DNA from: Actinomycetota bacterium
GTDB lineage: Bacteria; Actinomycetota; Actinomycetes; Nanopelagicales; Nanopelagicaceae
Length of the DNA: 23,680 bases
Reading direction: 5' to 3'
NCBI GenBank assembly: GCA_013205455.1
Contig: JABMMO010000178.1
Location: forward strand, 1 to 23,680
The notes beneath the pieces were generated by a model. The model did not search any database and was not told the origin of the DNA. It saw only the letters and a list, made by a program, of their open reading frames with translations. Both the position numbers and the translations under genes were made by a program. This document shows, in pieces, positions 6,975 through 15,221 of the stretch (position 1 is the stretch's first letter; every line of letters begins with the position of its first letter).

Positions 6975-7592
6975 CTACAGGATCCCGAGAATTGAATGAA
7001 ATGATGGCCATAGTGTGAAGATCACGGAAAGCGGCAATATTAGAAAAACTACCGGAATAAGTAATGCAATCTCGGCTCGCCCAGCTAGTGCAAGCAAATC
7101 AGCTTTATAACTGCTCCGAGATTCTGCAGCTTGGTTGAGTAGCACAGCACTTAATGGCGATCCTCGTTCCAAAGCTAAAAGCACGGTATTTGCAAACTTT
7201 CTAAATGATTCTGAGCCGCTTCGTTCTGCGACTAAATCAACTGCTTGCATAAGTGAAATTCCGTTATCGCTCAACGCAATAACTTCATGGAAGAGTCGAG
7301 CATGGCCAGAGTTTGGAAAACTTGCTAGAAATTTAAAACCACCAAGCAAGCTCTCGCCGGCTGAGGTTGCTAAAGCAAACATCTCTATCATCTCCGAGAA
7401 TTCAAAATCTAATTTTTTGCTCTGCATCTGGCGCTTATTGGAATTTAGTAAATTCAATTTCTTTTTCAAATCAACTTTAAATTCCTTTGAGAAGAGTGCA
7501 TCAGGATCAAAATAGTCTGCAAATATTAATCTGCCAGCAAAGTAAATAGTCGGTGCAATAATGATGAAAATCAGTAAGTTATTGATTTTCAT
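6975..7592 (-). CDS. tadC: Tad pilus inner-membrane platform protein TadC (type II secretion F domain)
   Basis: TadC and TadB form the membrane platform driven by the TadA ATPase. From the ATG at 7592 the product is 205 residues, with a first membrane helix at about 3-22, a cytoplasmic T2SF-type region (FEFSEMIEMFALATSAGESL, later VIALSDNGISLMQAVDLVAERSGSESF) and closing hydrophobic segments (about 170-200). A longer open frame extends upstream to 7781, but those 63 codons lie inside tadB in another frame. The ATG at 7592 overlaps the tadB stop as ATGA and is clearly the coupled start. The protein is somewhat short for the family. Confidence 0.82.
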   Translation of the reverse strand: MKINNLLIFIIIAPTIYFAGRLIFADYFDPDALFSKEFKVDLKKKLNLLNSNKRQMQSKKLDFEFSEMIEMFALATSAGESLLGGFKFLASFPNSGHARLFHEVIALSDNGISLMQAVDLVAERSGSESFRKFANTVLLALERGSPLSAVLLNQAAESRSSYKADLLALAGRAEIALLIPVVFLILPLSVIFTLWPSFHSILGIL

Positions 7593-8437
7593 GAGTGGCT
7601 CGCCGCCAAGACTCTTACTCCGAGCACTCGGTTTCGAATTGGTAACGTGCCAACTTTCTCCATCCAAAAGAAAGCGATAACTGTTAAAAAAACGCCAGCA
7701 AGAAGAATTGTTAAGCCAATCCCGGTTGAATATGCTGCGATCGTCTCTGGCTGCGTCGAAAGAATTAATAGCAAGATCCAAGGGGCTACTGCTGCTAATA
7801 CTGCGGAATTCTTAATCCAGCCATGCTTAGCCTCTATCTCAATCCGAATCGCTAAATCCTCGCGTAGAAATTGGCTGAGAGTGCGTAACACAATTCCAAT
7901 ATCTTTACTCCCCAAAGTTTTTGCCAAAATTAGCGTTTCGGCAATCTGATCAGCTTCAGCTAAATTGCACGCCGTTTTCATCTTTCTAATTGCAACCTCA
8001 AAATTCTCGCCATCTAAAAGTGGCTTGCTCAAGATTTCAATAAATGGTTTTAATGGATTTGGACCACGAGTCCGCATAGTCAGTAGAGCTTCAGTTAAGG
8101 AAACACCTGATTGAATCCCAGTCACTAATTGGTCAATCATCTCTGGCCACGCGCTCCTGATTGATTTACTCCGCTTACGAGCCCGAGATTTCTCCTGTAA
8201 GTATGGAATGAAAAGAAAGAGGAGCGCAATTGCCAATGAAATTTCAATGGATTTTATAATGGTGTAGATAACTAAGTAGCCAAAGATAAAAACCAATAAA
8301 AACGGAAAAATCCTTTGTACCAGCTTTCTCTTAACTTTAAACTTCACCTGCGCATTTATGGGTTGATCTTTAAAGAGTAAATAGAAGCCACTTAATAGCA
8401 TAAGTGTTGTGAAATAGATTAGAAATTCTCGATTCAT
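7589..8437 (-). CDS. tadB: Tad pilus inner-membrane platform protein TadB (type II secretion F domain)
   Basis: The 282-residue product has two N-terminal membrane segments (about 5-20 and 44-80), a central helical T2SF domain (WPEMIDQLVTGIQSGVSLTEAL, then ILAKTLGSKDIGIVLRTLSQFLRED) and two C-terminal membrane segments (about 212-230 and 240-262). This is the typical TadB arrangement. It overlaps tadA by four bases (ATGA at 8434-8437) and tadC by four bases, so the three are translationally coupled. Confidence 0.88.
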   Translation of the reverse strand: MNREFLIYFTTLMLLSGFYLLFKDQPINAQVKFKVKRKLVQRIFPFLLVFIFGYLVIYTIIKSIEISLAIALLFLFIPYLQEKSRARKRSKSIRSAWPEMIDQLVTGIQSGVSLTEALLTMRTRGPNPLKPFIEILSKPLLDGENFEVAIRKMKTACNLAEADQIAETLILAKTLGSKDIGIVLRTLSQFLREDLAIRIEIEAKHGWIKNSAVLAAVAPWILLLILSTQPETIAAYSTGIGLTILLAGVFLTVIAFFWMEKVGTLPIRNRVLGVRVLAASHS

Positions 8438-9456
8438 GAAATTTGCAACGCTCCTTTATAATAAACACCATTTTTCAAAGTCCAAATTGGATCTGTCTCT
8501 ATATGTTCACCTTCTATTCGTTTTGTTACTTGGAGAATTTCAGTGATCTTCCGAGATCCATCATTATCAATCGCAATCTGTATCACTAAGTCAATTGAGC
8601 GAGCTACTAATGGCGTTACAAAGTGATGCGAAATATTCTCGCCAGCCAATAACGGCAAGGTCTGCAATTTTCTAATCGCATCTTTTGCGGAATTTGCGTG
8701 AATTGTGGCCATGCCTGGTAATCCGGAATTCAGCGCAATCAATAAATCTAAGGATTCTGCTTCTCTAATCTCGCCAATTATTAGACGAGAAGGGCGCATT
8801 CTTAGCGACTCCTTGATTAATTTGCGCATGGATATTTCGCCTGAACCTTCGAGGTTAATACTACGAGTTTGCATGGCGATTAAATCGGGCAGATTTGGTT
8901 TTAACTCAAATACTTCTTCAATAGTTATCACTCGATCGCTCTTAGGAATCTCACCTACCAAAGCGTTTAAGAGCGTGGTTTTGCCAGCTTGGGTTGACCC
9001 GCTAATTAACATGTTTTTCCCGGAACGAACTTGCAACGTTAGATATTTTGCAATCTCTTCTGACATAACTCCATATTTAGATAAATCATTTAAGGATTTA
9101 TCACGGATTAAGTGTTTCCTTATATTTACCGCCCAATGTTCCGCTGTTATTTCCGGAATTGCTACATGTAATCGGCTGCCATCTGGCAACCTTGCATCCA
9201 CAAATGGGTGTGATAAATCTAAGCGCCGACCACCCCACATTAAAGCTTTTTCTACAAATGCAGTAACGCTCTCTTTTGTCATTATCAAATTAGTTAGTGC
9301 GCTCTTACCGTTCTTGGCCACAAATATTCGCTCCGGTGCATTAATCCAAATTTCTTCTATCTCTGGGTCGTCGAGTAGGTTTTGTAGCGATTCGTATTTT
9401 TTCGATGGAGTTGGAATTTCCGATGCCCTATTTAAGCCAACATTTTGATTTTGCAA
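8434..9456 (-). CDS. tadA: Tad pilus assembly ATPase TadA/CpaF
   Basis: This is the secretion ATPase that powers Tad pilus assembly. The 340-residue product has the CpaF N-terminal region, then Walker A GSTQAGKTT at 153-161, the acidic box ITIEEVFEL near 177-185, a Walker-B-like LIIGEIREAE at 225-234 and the His box TIHANSA with His253. These are complete, so activity is expected. The start codon is TTG at 9456, strongly supported by AAGGAGG at 9463-9469, six bases upstream. It leads the tadABC overlap chain and follows the GGDEF-like gene by about 150 bases. Confidence 0.94.
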   Translation of the reverse strand: MQNQNVGLNRASEIPTPSKKYESLQNLLDDPEIEEIWINAPERIFVAKNGKSALTNLIMTKESVTAFVEKALMWGGRRLDLSHPFVDARLPDGSRLHVAIPEITAEHWAVNIRKHLIRDKSLNDLSKYGVMSEEIAKYLTLQVRSGKNMLISGSTQAGKTTLLNALVGEIPKSDRVITIEEVFELKPNLPDLIAMQTRSINLEGSGEISMRKLIKESLRMRPSRLIIGEIREAESLDLLIALNSGLPGMATIHANSAKDAIRKLQTLPLLAGENISHHFVTPLVARSIDLVIQIAIDNDGSRKITEILQVTKRIEGEHIETDPIWTLKNGVYYKGALQIS

Positions 9457-9462
9457 GGAAAT

Positions 9463-9469
9463 CCTCCTT
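9463..9469 (-). promoter_or_regulatory. strong Shine-Dalgarno deciding a TTG start for tadA
   Basis: A perfect AAGGAGG lies six bases before TTG (9456-9454). It is the strongest ribosome binding site in the window and rules out a later start. Confidence 0.85.
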
Positions 9470-9605
9470 AACTTTCAATTCGAAAAATATGTGTTATGTA
9501 ATCGCGCTTTTGGTAGGGACAGCGAAAAAACTGGGTTAGCTGTTTATAACGGTTGACTTAGATGACTGGCAGCGGGCAAAAAATCACAAACGGTAGTTTT
9601 AACGA

Positions 9606-10157
9606 CTAAAAGTTGACGCTACTTAAAAATTGGGCGAGCTTGGTATTTACTTTATAACTATTGCAGAGCGCGTTGGCTTCTAATTGCATCAACTCGAAAG
9701 CGCTGCCTTTTAAATTATTAGCAAATTCATCGCGGCTTGCTTCTAAAATTGAAAGCAAACGAGCCGTTAAAATCTTTGCTGCAATAGCGTCGTCTCTAAT
9801 TAAGATCGCAAAAGTAATTACCCCTAACCGAGCCACTACTTCATTGGAGCGTAACGATTGGCTGACTTTGGCGGCGACGCTAATTATCAAATCTAATATT
9901 TCTGAGATTAGGAAATCGATTTCAGTTTTAGAAATATCGGAATTTTCCAACCAAAGTAACGTTTTCTTACTAAATGTATAACCAATAGAAATCAGGGTTA
10001 ACTGGGAGTTGACACGATTGGCATAATTTAATTCACGTTGGGTTAATTCATAAAATCGAATTGGGGCTAACGTGCCAGTCGCAAGATCAGAGTCGCCATT
10101 ATTTTTGAAATCTAAACCATGAAAAATCTCGGTAATCCGAGCAGGGTGCAGAGCCAT
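9606..10157 (-). CDS. GGDEF-like protein lacking the GGDEF signature
   Basis: The 183-residue soluble product is not a close match to any protein recalled, but its core follows a diguanylate cyclase (GGDEF) domain: a helix ELTQRELNYANRVNSQ, the strand LTLISIGY in place of the usual LLLxDID, and then LRSNEVVARLGVITFAILIRD aligned with LRxxDxVARLGGDEFAxLLPD. The catalytic GGDEF is replaced by GVITF (112-116), and the metal-binding Asp of the first strand is also lost. The inhibitory RxxD site survives only as RSNE (103-106). If the alignment is right it cannot make c-di-GMP and may be a structural or regulatory relic. It lies upstream of tadA on the same strand, so a role in pilus control is plausible but inferred. 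Confidence 0.6.
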   Translation of the reverse strand: MALHPARITEIFHGLDFKNNGDSDLATGTLAPIRFYELTQRELNYANRVNSQLTLISIGYTFSKKTLLWLENSDISKTEIDFLISEILDLIISVAAKVSQSLRSNEVVARLGVITFAILIRDDAIAAKILTARLLSILEASRDEFANNLKGSAFELMQLEANALCNSYKVNTKLAQFLSSVNF

Positions 10158-10162
10158 ATAAC

Positions 10163-10168
10163 AGCGTA
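10163..10168 (-). promoter_or_regulatory. candidate -10 element of the GGDEF-like gene
   Basis: TACGCT (TANNNT) ends five bases before the ATG at 10157 and no Shine-Dalgarno sequence is near. This is compatible with a leaderless transcript but one base short of the spacing seen elsewhere. Confidence 0.3.
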
Positions 10169-10224
10169 TTGCTTATCTCCAGAATTGCTCCATAAAAATA
10201 AGAGGGCTTTCCCTTATACATGAG

Positions 10225-10230
10225 TAGTAT
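10225..10230 (+). promoter_or_regulatory. candidate -10 element for leaderless transcript of the gene at 10237
   Basis: TAGTAT (TANNNT) ends exactly six bases before the ATG at 10237 and there is no Shine-Dalgarno sequence. This supports the ATG over the in-frame TTG at 10231, which would fall in the predicted promoter spacer. Confidence 0.5.
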
Positions 10231-10236
10231 TTGAAA

Positions 10237-10617
10237 ATGGATTCAAATTCTTCGCTATCAAACACCGCACGAAGATACGCACGCGGCCTCGCTATCCTCG
10301 AAGCCATCATCCTTTTCGCAATCGCTGGCTCGCTGGCAATCGCAAGTTTTATCAGACATCCAACCGAAGTTGTGGCACTGGTCGCGGAGATTGTCTTTGC
10401 AACGCTTGGTGGAATTGGGTTATTGGTCGCTGCTCGCGGTTTTAAGTTGAAGCGCAATTACGGTCGGGCTCCAACGGTGCTCGCTAATGGAATTGCGCTA
10501 GGCGTTTCGTATTACATGTTTGATGGCGGTCGACCACAACTTGGCGTACCGCTAGCGACGATTGCACTTTTGACGCTAATTAGTGCGCTGCTTGCCGTGC
10601 CTGCCGAAGAGAACTGA
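10237..10617 (+). CDS. small integral membrane protein, unrecognised
   Basis: The 126-residue product has a polar N-terminus of about 15 residues followed by three or four hydrophobic stretches (roughly 17-40, 45-68, 82-98 and 104-120) separated by short loops, one basic (RGFKLKRNYGR). The family was not recognised and no catalytic motif is visible. It is divergent from the GGDEF-like gene, with about 80 bases between them, and is followed after 13 bases by another small membrane protein gene. Its own leaderless-type -10 element suggests it is a real gene; codon use looks like that of its neighbours. Confidence 0.72.
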   Translation: MDSNSSLSNTARRYARGLAILEAIILFAIAGSLAIASFIRHPTEVVALVAEIVFATLGGIGLLVAARGFKLKRNYGRAPTVLANGIALGVSYYMFDGGRPQLGVPLATIALLTLISALLAVPAEEN

Positions 10618-10618
10618 G

Positions 10619-10624
10619 TACCCT
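10619..10624 (+). promoter_or_regulatory. candidate -10 element for leaderless transcript of the gene at 10631
   Basis: TACCCT (TANNNT) ends exactly six bases before the ATG at 10631, identical in sequence and spacing to the element before smpB. There is no Shine-Dalgarno sequence in the 13-base gap. Confidence 0.45.
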
Positions 10625-10630
10625 TAAATC

Positions 10631-10984
10631 ATGGCTAAAGCGAGCGCGTCGAAGAAAGCAGAATCAAAAAGAACGGTAACTAAGAACGTTGAAATAAATA
10701 ATGTCAGAATCGGAATTGATTGGCGAAGTGTTTATCTATACGCCGTATCTCTTATAACTTTAATGGTCTGTCTATTTTCGTTAGTCAGCGCGGTGCGTAA
10801 TGGAATTTTAATTGGTTATCCAGAAAGTAGTTTCGTCGATGTAAACGCAACAGCCGCTGCAAAGCTCAGCCAAATTGATTTGAACCGTCGAAACTCAATA
10901 ATGAATTTAGTAAATGATTTAACAACGCTAGTGATTGCTGGACCGATTTATCGATATCACTGGCGTAGGACCCAAAAAGCGTAA
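10631..10984 (+). CDS. small membrane protein upstream of kgd, unrecognised
   Basis: The 117-residue product has a Lys/Ser/Ala-rich N-terminus (about 1-20), one clear membrane helix (VYLYAVSLITLMVCLFSLVSAV, about 36-57), a polar middle part, and a second hydrophobic stretch ending in GPIYRYHWRR. The closing aromatic-His-Trp-Arg pattern recalls membrane proteins of the DUF5671 type, but this is from memory and uncertain. No function is proposed. It lies between the small membrane gene at 10237 and kgd on the same strand, with 121 bases before kgd. Confidence 0.7.
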   Translation: MAKASASKKAESKRTVTKNVEINNVRIGIDWRSVYLYAVSLITLMVCLFSLVSAVRNGILIGYPESSFVDVNATAAAKLSQIDLNRRNSIMNLVNDLTTLVIAGPIYRYHWRRTQKA

Positions 10985-11093
10985 ATGTGGGCAATATCGC
11001 TTACCCAACTACCGCTAACCGCCCGTCCGATTCGGAGCCATCGCCTCACCCCGATAGGCTTACTTTCTGAGAGCCAGATTTACACGGTAGATC

Positions 11094-11098
11094 AGGAG
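11094..11098 (+). promoter_or_regulatory. ribosome binding site of kgd
   Basis: AGGAG lies seven bases before the ATG at 11106. It confirms this start and shows that kgd, unlike the two genes before it, has a leader. Confidence 0.75.
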
Positions 11099-11105
11099 TA
11101 AATAG

Positions 11106-14100
11106 ATGTCTTCGGAGTCCATGACACCAGAGAATCACTTTGGTGGATCATTCGGTCCAAACGAATGGTTAGTCGATGAGATGTACGAAAATTATTTACG
11201 CGATCCCAATTCAATTGAAGAATCTTGGCGCGAATTCTTTAGCAATTACAAACCTGGTGCTCCACTTCCAGGTAATGCCCCGGTCTCAACTTCGCCATCG
11301 ATGCCGCCCGCGCCAAAAAAAGGTGTGCCACCACAACCAAAATCAGCGACAAGAGTTGCTCCTGCCGTAGCGAGCGTTACACCGCCCGCGCCAGTTGCGT
11401 CTGCTGCATCCGCAACCCAAGAAGTTGCCGCCACATTTACGCCACAAGAAACTATTAGACCTTCGATTCAAAATACGAACCTCACACCAGCAGATCCAAT
11501 CGCTAAACCAGCTCCTGTTATAAATAACGGCGATGCTCGGGTTGAACCGATTCGAGGCGTAAGCGCGCGTGTTGTCCAGAGCATGGAAGCTTCACTTACG
11601 GTTCCAACTGCAACTAGTGTCCGCGCAGTTCCAGCAAAACTATTAATTGATAACCGGATCGTAATTAACAACCACATGAAACGCGCTCGTGGTGGAAAAA
11701 TTTCCTTTACCCACTTAATTGGTTTCGCAATGATTAAAGCGCTACGTGCGATGCCAGAGATGAATAACTTTTACACCCAACTAGAGGGTAAACCCGCGCT
11801 CGCTCACCCAACCCATATAAACCTTGGCATCGCAATTGATTTAGCGAAACCAGATGGCTCGCGCCAATTACTCGTACCTTCCATAAAAGGTTGCGAATCG
11901 ATGGATTTCCGGCAATTTTGGTTGGCTTACGAAGAAGTTGTTAAAAAAGCGCGCGGTGGCACGCTAACTGTTGAAGATTTCGCTGGAACAACGGTTTCTC
12001 TAACTAACCCAGGCACAATCGGAACGGTTCACTCCGTCCCACGATTGGTTGCGGGCCAAGGAATGATTCTTGGAGTTGGCGCAATGGATTACCCCGCTGA
12101 ATTTCAAGGTGCAAGTGAAGCAACGCTTGCAAAGATCGCGATAAGCAAAGTTGTAACGCTTACAAGTACTTACGATCATCGCATCATCCAAGGCGCGCAA
12201 TCTGGTGGCTTCTTGCGACGTATCCATGAAATATTGCTAGGCGCAGAGAATTTCTATGACGAAGTTTTCGCTGCGCTACGAATTCCTTATATTCCAATCC
12301 GTTGGCTCGTAGATATTCCAGAAAATAACGAAGAGGGCTTAAATAAAGCTGCGCGAATTCAAGAATTAATTCATGCTTATAGAACTAGCGGCCATATGTT
12401 GGCTGATACCGATCCGTTGGAATACCAACAGCGTTACCACCCTGATTTGGATGTAGTAAATCACGGCTTAACGCTCTGGGATTTAGATCGCAGTTTTGCA
12501 ACTAGCGGTTTTGGTGGCGAGCCATACGCTCTCTTACGTCGAGTTCTTGGAAGGCTTCGCGATTCATATTGCCGTTACATCGGAATCGAATATATGTACA
12601 TCGACAGCCCAGATGAGCGAGCTTGGATTCAAGAACGAGTCGAAGTTGGTGCACCACGAATTGCTCGTGAAGAACAGTTACGAATTTTGCGGAAGATCAA
12701 TAGCGCTGAAGCTTTTGAAGCATTCTTGCACACTAAATTTGTGGGGCAGAAACGATTCTCACTTGAAGGTGGCGAATCGGTAATTCCAATTCTCGATGCC
12801 ATCCTTACCGGAGCTGCTGAAGCTGGGTTAGATGAAGCTTGCATCGGAATGTCGCATCGTGGTCGATTAAATGTACTTGCAAATATTGCGGGCAAATCAT
12901 ATGGTCAAATCTTCCAAGAATTCGAAGGAAATTTCATTGAGAATTCAGTGCAAGGTTCGGGCGATGTTAAGTATCACCTAGGTGTTAAATCAGTTTTCAA
13001 AGCAGAGTCTGGCGCAACTACAAATGTTTATCTCGCCGCCAACCCATCGCACTTAGAAGCGGTTAACCCAGTTCTGGAAGGAATTGTGCGGGCCAAGCAA
13101 GATATATTAAATAAGAAAGAACTTTTCTCAGTACTTCCAATCTTGGTACATGGTGACGCTGCCTTTGCTGGCCAAGGAGTTGTTGCAGAAACGCTAAACC
13201 TATCCCAGCTTCGCGGATATCGAACCGGCGGAACCATTCACGTTGTAATCAATAACCAAGTTGGCTTCACTACTTCGCCACAAGCTGCGCGCTCAACTCG
13301 TTATGCCACCGATATCGCAAAAATGATTCAAGCTCCGGTATTTCATGTAAATGGTGACGATCCAGAATCATGCGTACGAGTTGCGCGATTAGCTTTTGAA
13401 TACCGACAAAAATTTAATAAAGATGTTGTAATCGATATGGTTTGTTATCGTCGTCGCGGACATAACGAAGGTGACGAACCAAGTTTCACGCAACCGCTTA
13501 TGTACAAGTTAATTGATTCCAAGCTAACCGTACGAAAAATTTATGCGGAAGCGCTGGTAGGTCGCGGTGACATTACTCCCGAAGAAGCCGATGAGATTGC
13601 AAAAGATTTCCATGCCCAACTTGAGGCAATATTCAACGCCGTGCATAACAACGCACCTGAAGAAAATTCAAACTTTAAAGTTCCAGTCGTACCAGCTCCA
13701 GAATCTGTAAGCACTGCGCTACCTGAGGAGATTGTACGAAAAATCGCAGCGACCCAAGTTGCAATCCCAGATGGCTTCACGGTTCATCCAAAATTGTTGC
13801 CGCAATTAGAACGTCGTGTATCAATGTTGCAAGATGGCACAATCGATTGGTCCGGCGGTGAAATGATTGCATTCGGTGCAATTTTGTTAGATGGACACCC
13901 AATTAGAATTGCGGGCCAAGATGCGCGCCGTGGCACATTCAGCAACCGGCACGCAGTAATTATTGATCGAGAAAATGGCAGCGAATGGACCCCACTTCGC
14001 GGTTTAATCTCAGATGAAAACCAATTCTTTGTAATCGATTCCAACTTAACTGAATATGCCGCGATGGGCTTTGAATATGGGTATTCGGTAGAGCGTGAAA

Positions 14101-14867
14101 ATGCGTTAGTTATGTGGGAAGGCCAATTTGGCGATTTCGCAAACGGCGCTCAAACTATTGTCGATGAATTTATCTCTTCTGCACTTCAAAAATGGGGCGA
14201 GCGTTCTTCATTAGTTTTACTACTTCCACATGGATATGAGGGCCAAGGCCCAGATCACTCATCGGGGAGAATTGAACGTTACTTAGCACTTTGCGCTGAA
14301 GAAAATATGACGGTTGCACAACCATCTAACCCAGCTTCGTATTTCCATTTACTTCGTTGGCATATGAAAAATCCAGCTCGCCGTCCGCTAATTGTTTTCA
14401 CACCTAAATCAATGCTTCGATTAAAAGTTGCTTCTTCGGCAATCTCTGATTTCACAAGCGGAACTTTCCGGCCAATAATTCCTGATCCAATCGTTGAAAA
14501 AGCTACTCGAGTTATTTTCTGTTCTGGCAAGATTTATCACGACTTAGTTGCCGAACGCGAAAAATCTGGCGAACACGCCACCGCAATTGTTAGAGTCGAA
14601 CAACTTTATCCATTCCCAACTGAAGCTATCGCGGCCGAGGTTGCAAAATATCCAGGTGCAACTTTGCTTTGGGTGCAAGATGAACCAGCAAACCAAGGTC
14701 CATGGCCATTCATTGCGCTACAACTTCACGAAACCCAAAATGAAATATTACAAGGTACAAATTTCCGGAGAGTTTCACGACGTGCTACTGCAAGTCCAGC
14801 AACTGGTAGCCATTATGTTCATGAAGAAGAACAGAAAGCGCTATTAATCGAAGCGTTTTCGCGCTAA
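11106..14867 (+). CDS. kgd: multifunctional 2-oxoglutarate decarboxylase/dehydrogenase (E2o-E1o fusion)
   Basis: This is the actinobacterial enzyme that joins succinyltransferase (E2) and thiamine-diphosphate-dependent 2-oxoglutarate dehydrogenase (E1) activities in one chain, acting in the TCA cycle with an E2p/E3 partner. The 1253 residues show an E1-type N-terminal peptide (NEWLVDEMYENYLRDP, 19-34), a Pro/Ala-rich linker (about 50-145), an E2 catalytic domain (about 148-380) with His358 in YDHRIIQGAQSG, and the E1 part from about 410: MSHRGRLNVL near 582-591, then GDAAFAGQG starting at Gly683 and the NN pair at 716-717 that bind ThDP and Mg. Length matches mycobacterial Kgd (about 1230). 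There is no lipoyl domain, as expected for Kgd. The 3' end overlaps sodX tail to tail by 24 bases. Confidence 0.97.
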   Translation: MSSESMTPENHFGGSFGPNEWLVDEMYENYLRDPNSIEESWREFFSNYKPGAPLPGNAPVSTSPSMPPAPKKGVPPQPKSATRVAPAVASVTPPAPVASAASATQEVAATFTPQETIRPSIQNTNLTPADPIAKPAPVINNGDARVEPIRGVSARVVQSMEASLTVPTATSVRAVPAKLLIDNRIVINNHMKRARGGKISFTHLIGFAMIKALRAMPEMNNFYTQLEGKPALAHPTHINLGIAIDLAKPDGSRQLLVPSIKGCESMDFRQFWLAYEEVVKKARGGTLTVEDFAGTTVSLTNPGTIGTVHSVPRLVAGQGMILGVGAMDYPAEFQGASEATLAKIAISKVVTLTSTYDHRIIQGAQSGGFLRRIHEILLGAENFYDEVFAALRIPYIPIRWLVDIPENNEEGLNKAARIQELIHAYRTSGHMLADTDPLEYQQRYHPDLDVVNHGLTLWDLDRSFATSGFGGEPYALLRRVLGRLRDSYCRYIGIEYMYIDSPDERAWIQERVEVGAPRIAREEQLRILRKINSAEAFEAFLHTKFVGQKRFSLEGGESVIPILDAILTGAAEAGLDEACIGMSHRGRLNVLANIAGKSYGQIFQEFEGNFIENSVQGSGDVKYHLGVKSVFKAESGATTNVYLAANPSHLEAVNPVLEGIVRAKQDILNKKELFSVLPILVHGDAAFAGQGVVAETLNLSQLRGYRTGGTIHVVINNQVGFTTSPQAARSTRYATDIAKMIQAPVFHVNGDDPESCVRVARLAFEYRQKFNKDVVIDMVCYRRRGHNEGDEPSFTQPLMYKLIDSKLTVRKIYAEALVGRGDITPEEADEIAKDFHAQLEAIFNAVHNNAPEENSNFKVPVVPAPESVSTALPEEIVRKIAATQVAIPDGFTVHPKLLPQLERRVSMLQDGTIDWSGGEMIAFGAILLDGHPIRIAGQDARRGTFSNRHAVIIDRENGSEWTPLRGLISDENQFFVIDSNLTEYAAMGFEYGYSVERENALVMWEGQFGDFANGAQTIVDEFISSALQKWGERSSLVLLLPHGYEGQGPDHSSGRIERYLALCAEENMTVAQPSNPASYFHLLRWHMKNPARRPLIVFTPKSMLRLKVASSAISDFTSGTFRPIIPDPIVEKATRVIFCSGKIYHDLVAEREKSGEHATAIVRVEQLYPFPTEAIAAEVAKYPGATLLWVQDEPANQGPWPFIALQLHETQNEILQGTNFRRVSRRATASPATGSHYVHEEEQKALLIEAFSR

Positions 14868-15185
14868 CCGAAAAATAACTCTTCCGCGAATCTCGTGCGG
14901 TGGAATCCAGCCCCAACTTCTTGAGTCAGTACTTTCTGCCGAATCACCTTCAACCCAATATGAACTGCCATGTGCTTTTTGTAACCGCTTAATCAAGTAA
15001 ATACCGGGACGTTCGTCACGTTCAATAACTACAACAGCGCCGAGTTTTATTGAGGTTGGCAGAACTTCGGATTGGGCATGCCACCGAACTACTAACCAAT
15101 CGCCATCTTGATATATGGGAAGCATGGAGTCCCCAGCAACCTTGACCGTGCCAAATCCGAACATGCGCGGTAGTCTTTCACACAC
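14844..15185 (-). CDS. sodX: nickel-type superoxide dismutase maturation protease (S26 family)
   Basis: This small signal-peptidase-like protease is expected to remove the propeptide of the Ni-SOD encoded divergently next to it. The 113-residue product has the S26 boxes: VAGDSMLPIYQDGDWLVV with nucleophile Ser20, the IKRL segment with general-base Lys66, and the GDSAESTDSRSWGWIP box at about 80-95. It lacks a membrane segment, fitting a cytoplasmic SodX rather than a leader peptidase. The start is a GTG at 15185; an ATG at 15164 (Met8, just before the conserved region) is a possible alternative. It overlaps the end of kgd by 24 bases on the opposite strand. The pairing with sodN makes the call firm. 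Confidence 0.9.
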   Translation of the reverse strand: MCERLPRMFGFGTVKVAGDSMLPIYQDGDWLVVRWHAQSEVLPTSIKLGAVVVIERDERPGIYLIKRLQKAHGSSYWVEGDSAESTDSRSWGWIPPHEIRGRVIFRLARKRFD

Positions 15186-15209
15186 AGCAAGACCAAATTT
15201 TTCTTAACT

Positions 15210-15216
15210 GGAGAGG
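15210..15216 (+). promoter_or_regulatory. ribosome binding site of sodN
   Basis: GGAGAGG lies five bases before the ATG at 15222. Only 36 bases separate the sodN start from the divergent sodX start, so the sodN promoter probably lies within the 5' part of sodX. Confidence 0.7.
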
Positions 15217-15221
15217 TTTCT

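Noticed and set aside
7593..7781. N-terminal extension of tadC
   Set aside because: These 63 codons overlap tadB in another frame; the ATGA junction at 7589-7592 is the natural start.
8705..9448. 247-residue plus-strand open frame
   Set aside because: It lies fully inside tadA on the opposite strand; tadA has complete ATPase motifs and a perfect ribosome binding site, so this is a shadow frame.
9470..9605. Possible c-di-GMP riboswitch between the GGDEF-like gene and tadA
   Set aside because: The conserved bases of the GEMM-type aptamer could not be found on either strand, and only weak 4-base stems are present.
10169..10224. Terminator or operator hairpin in the divergent gap
   Set aside because: No stem longer than a few bases with a following T-run was found.
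10985..11105. Promoter of kgd
   Set aside because: TAGGCT and TACTTT around 11055-11066 could be -10 elements, but neither has a matching -35 and the spacing does not decide between them, so no site is called.
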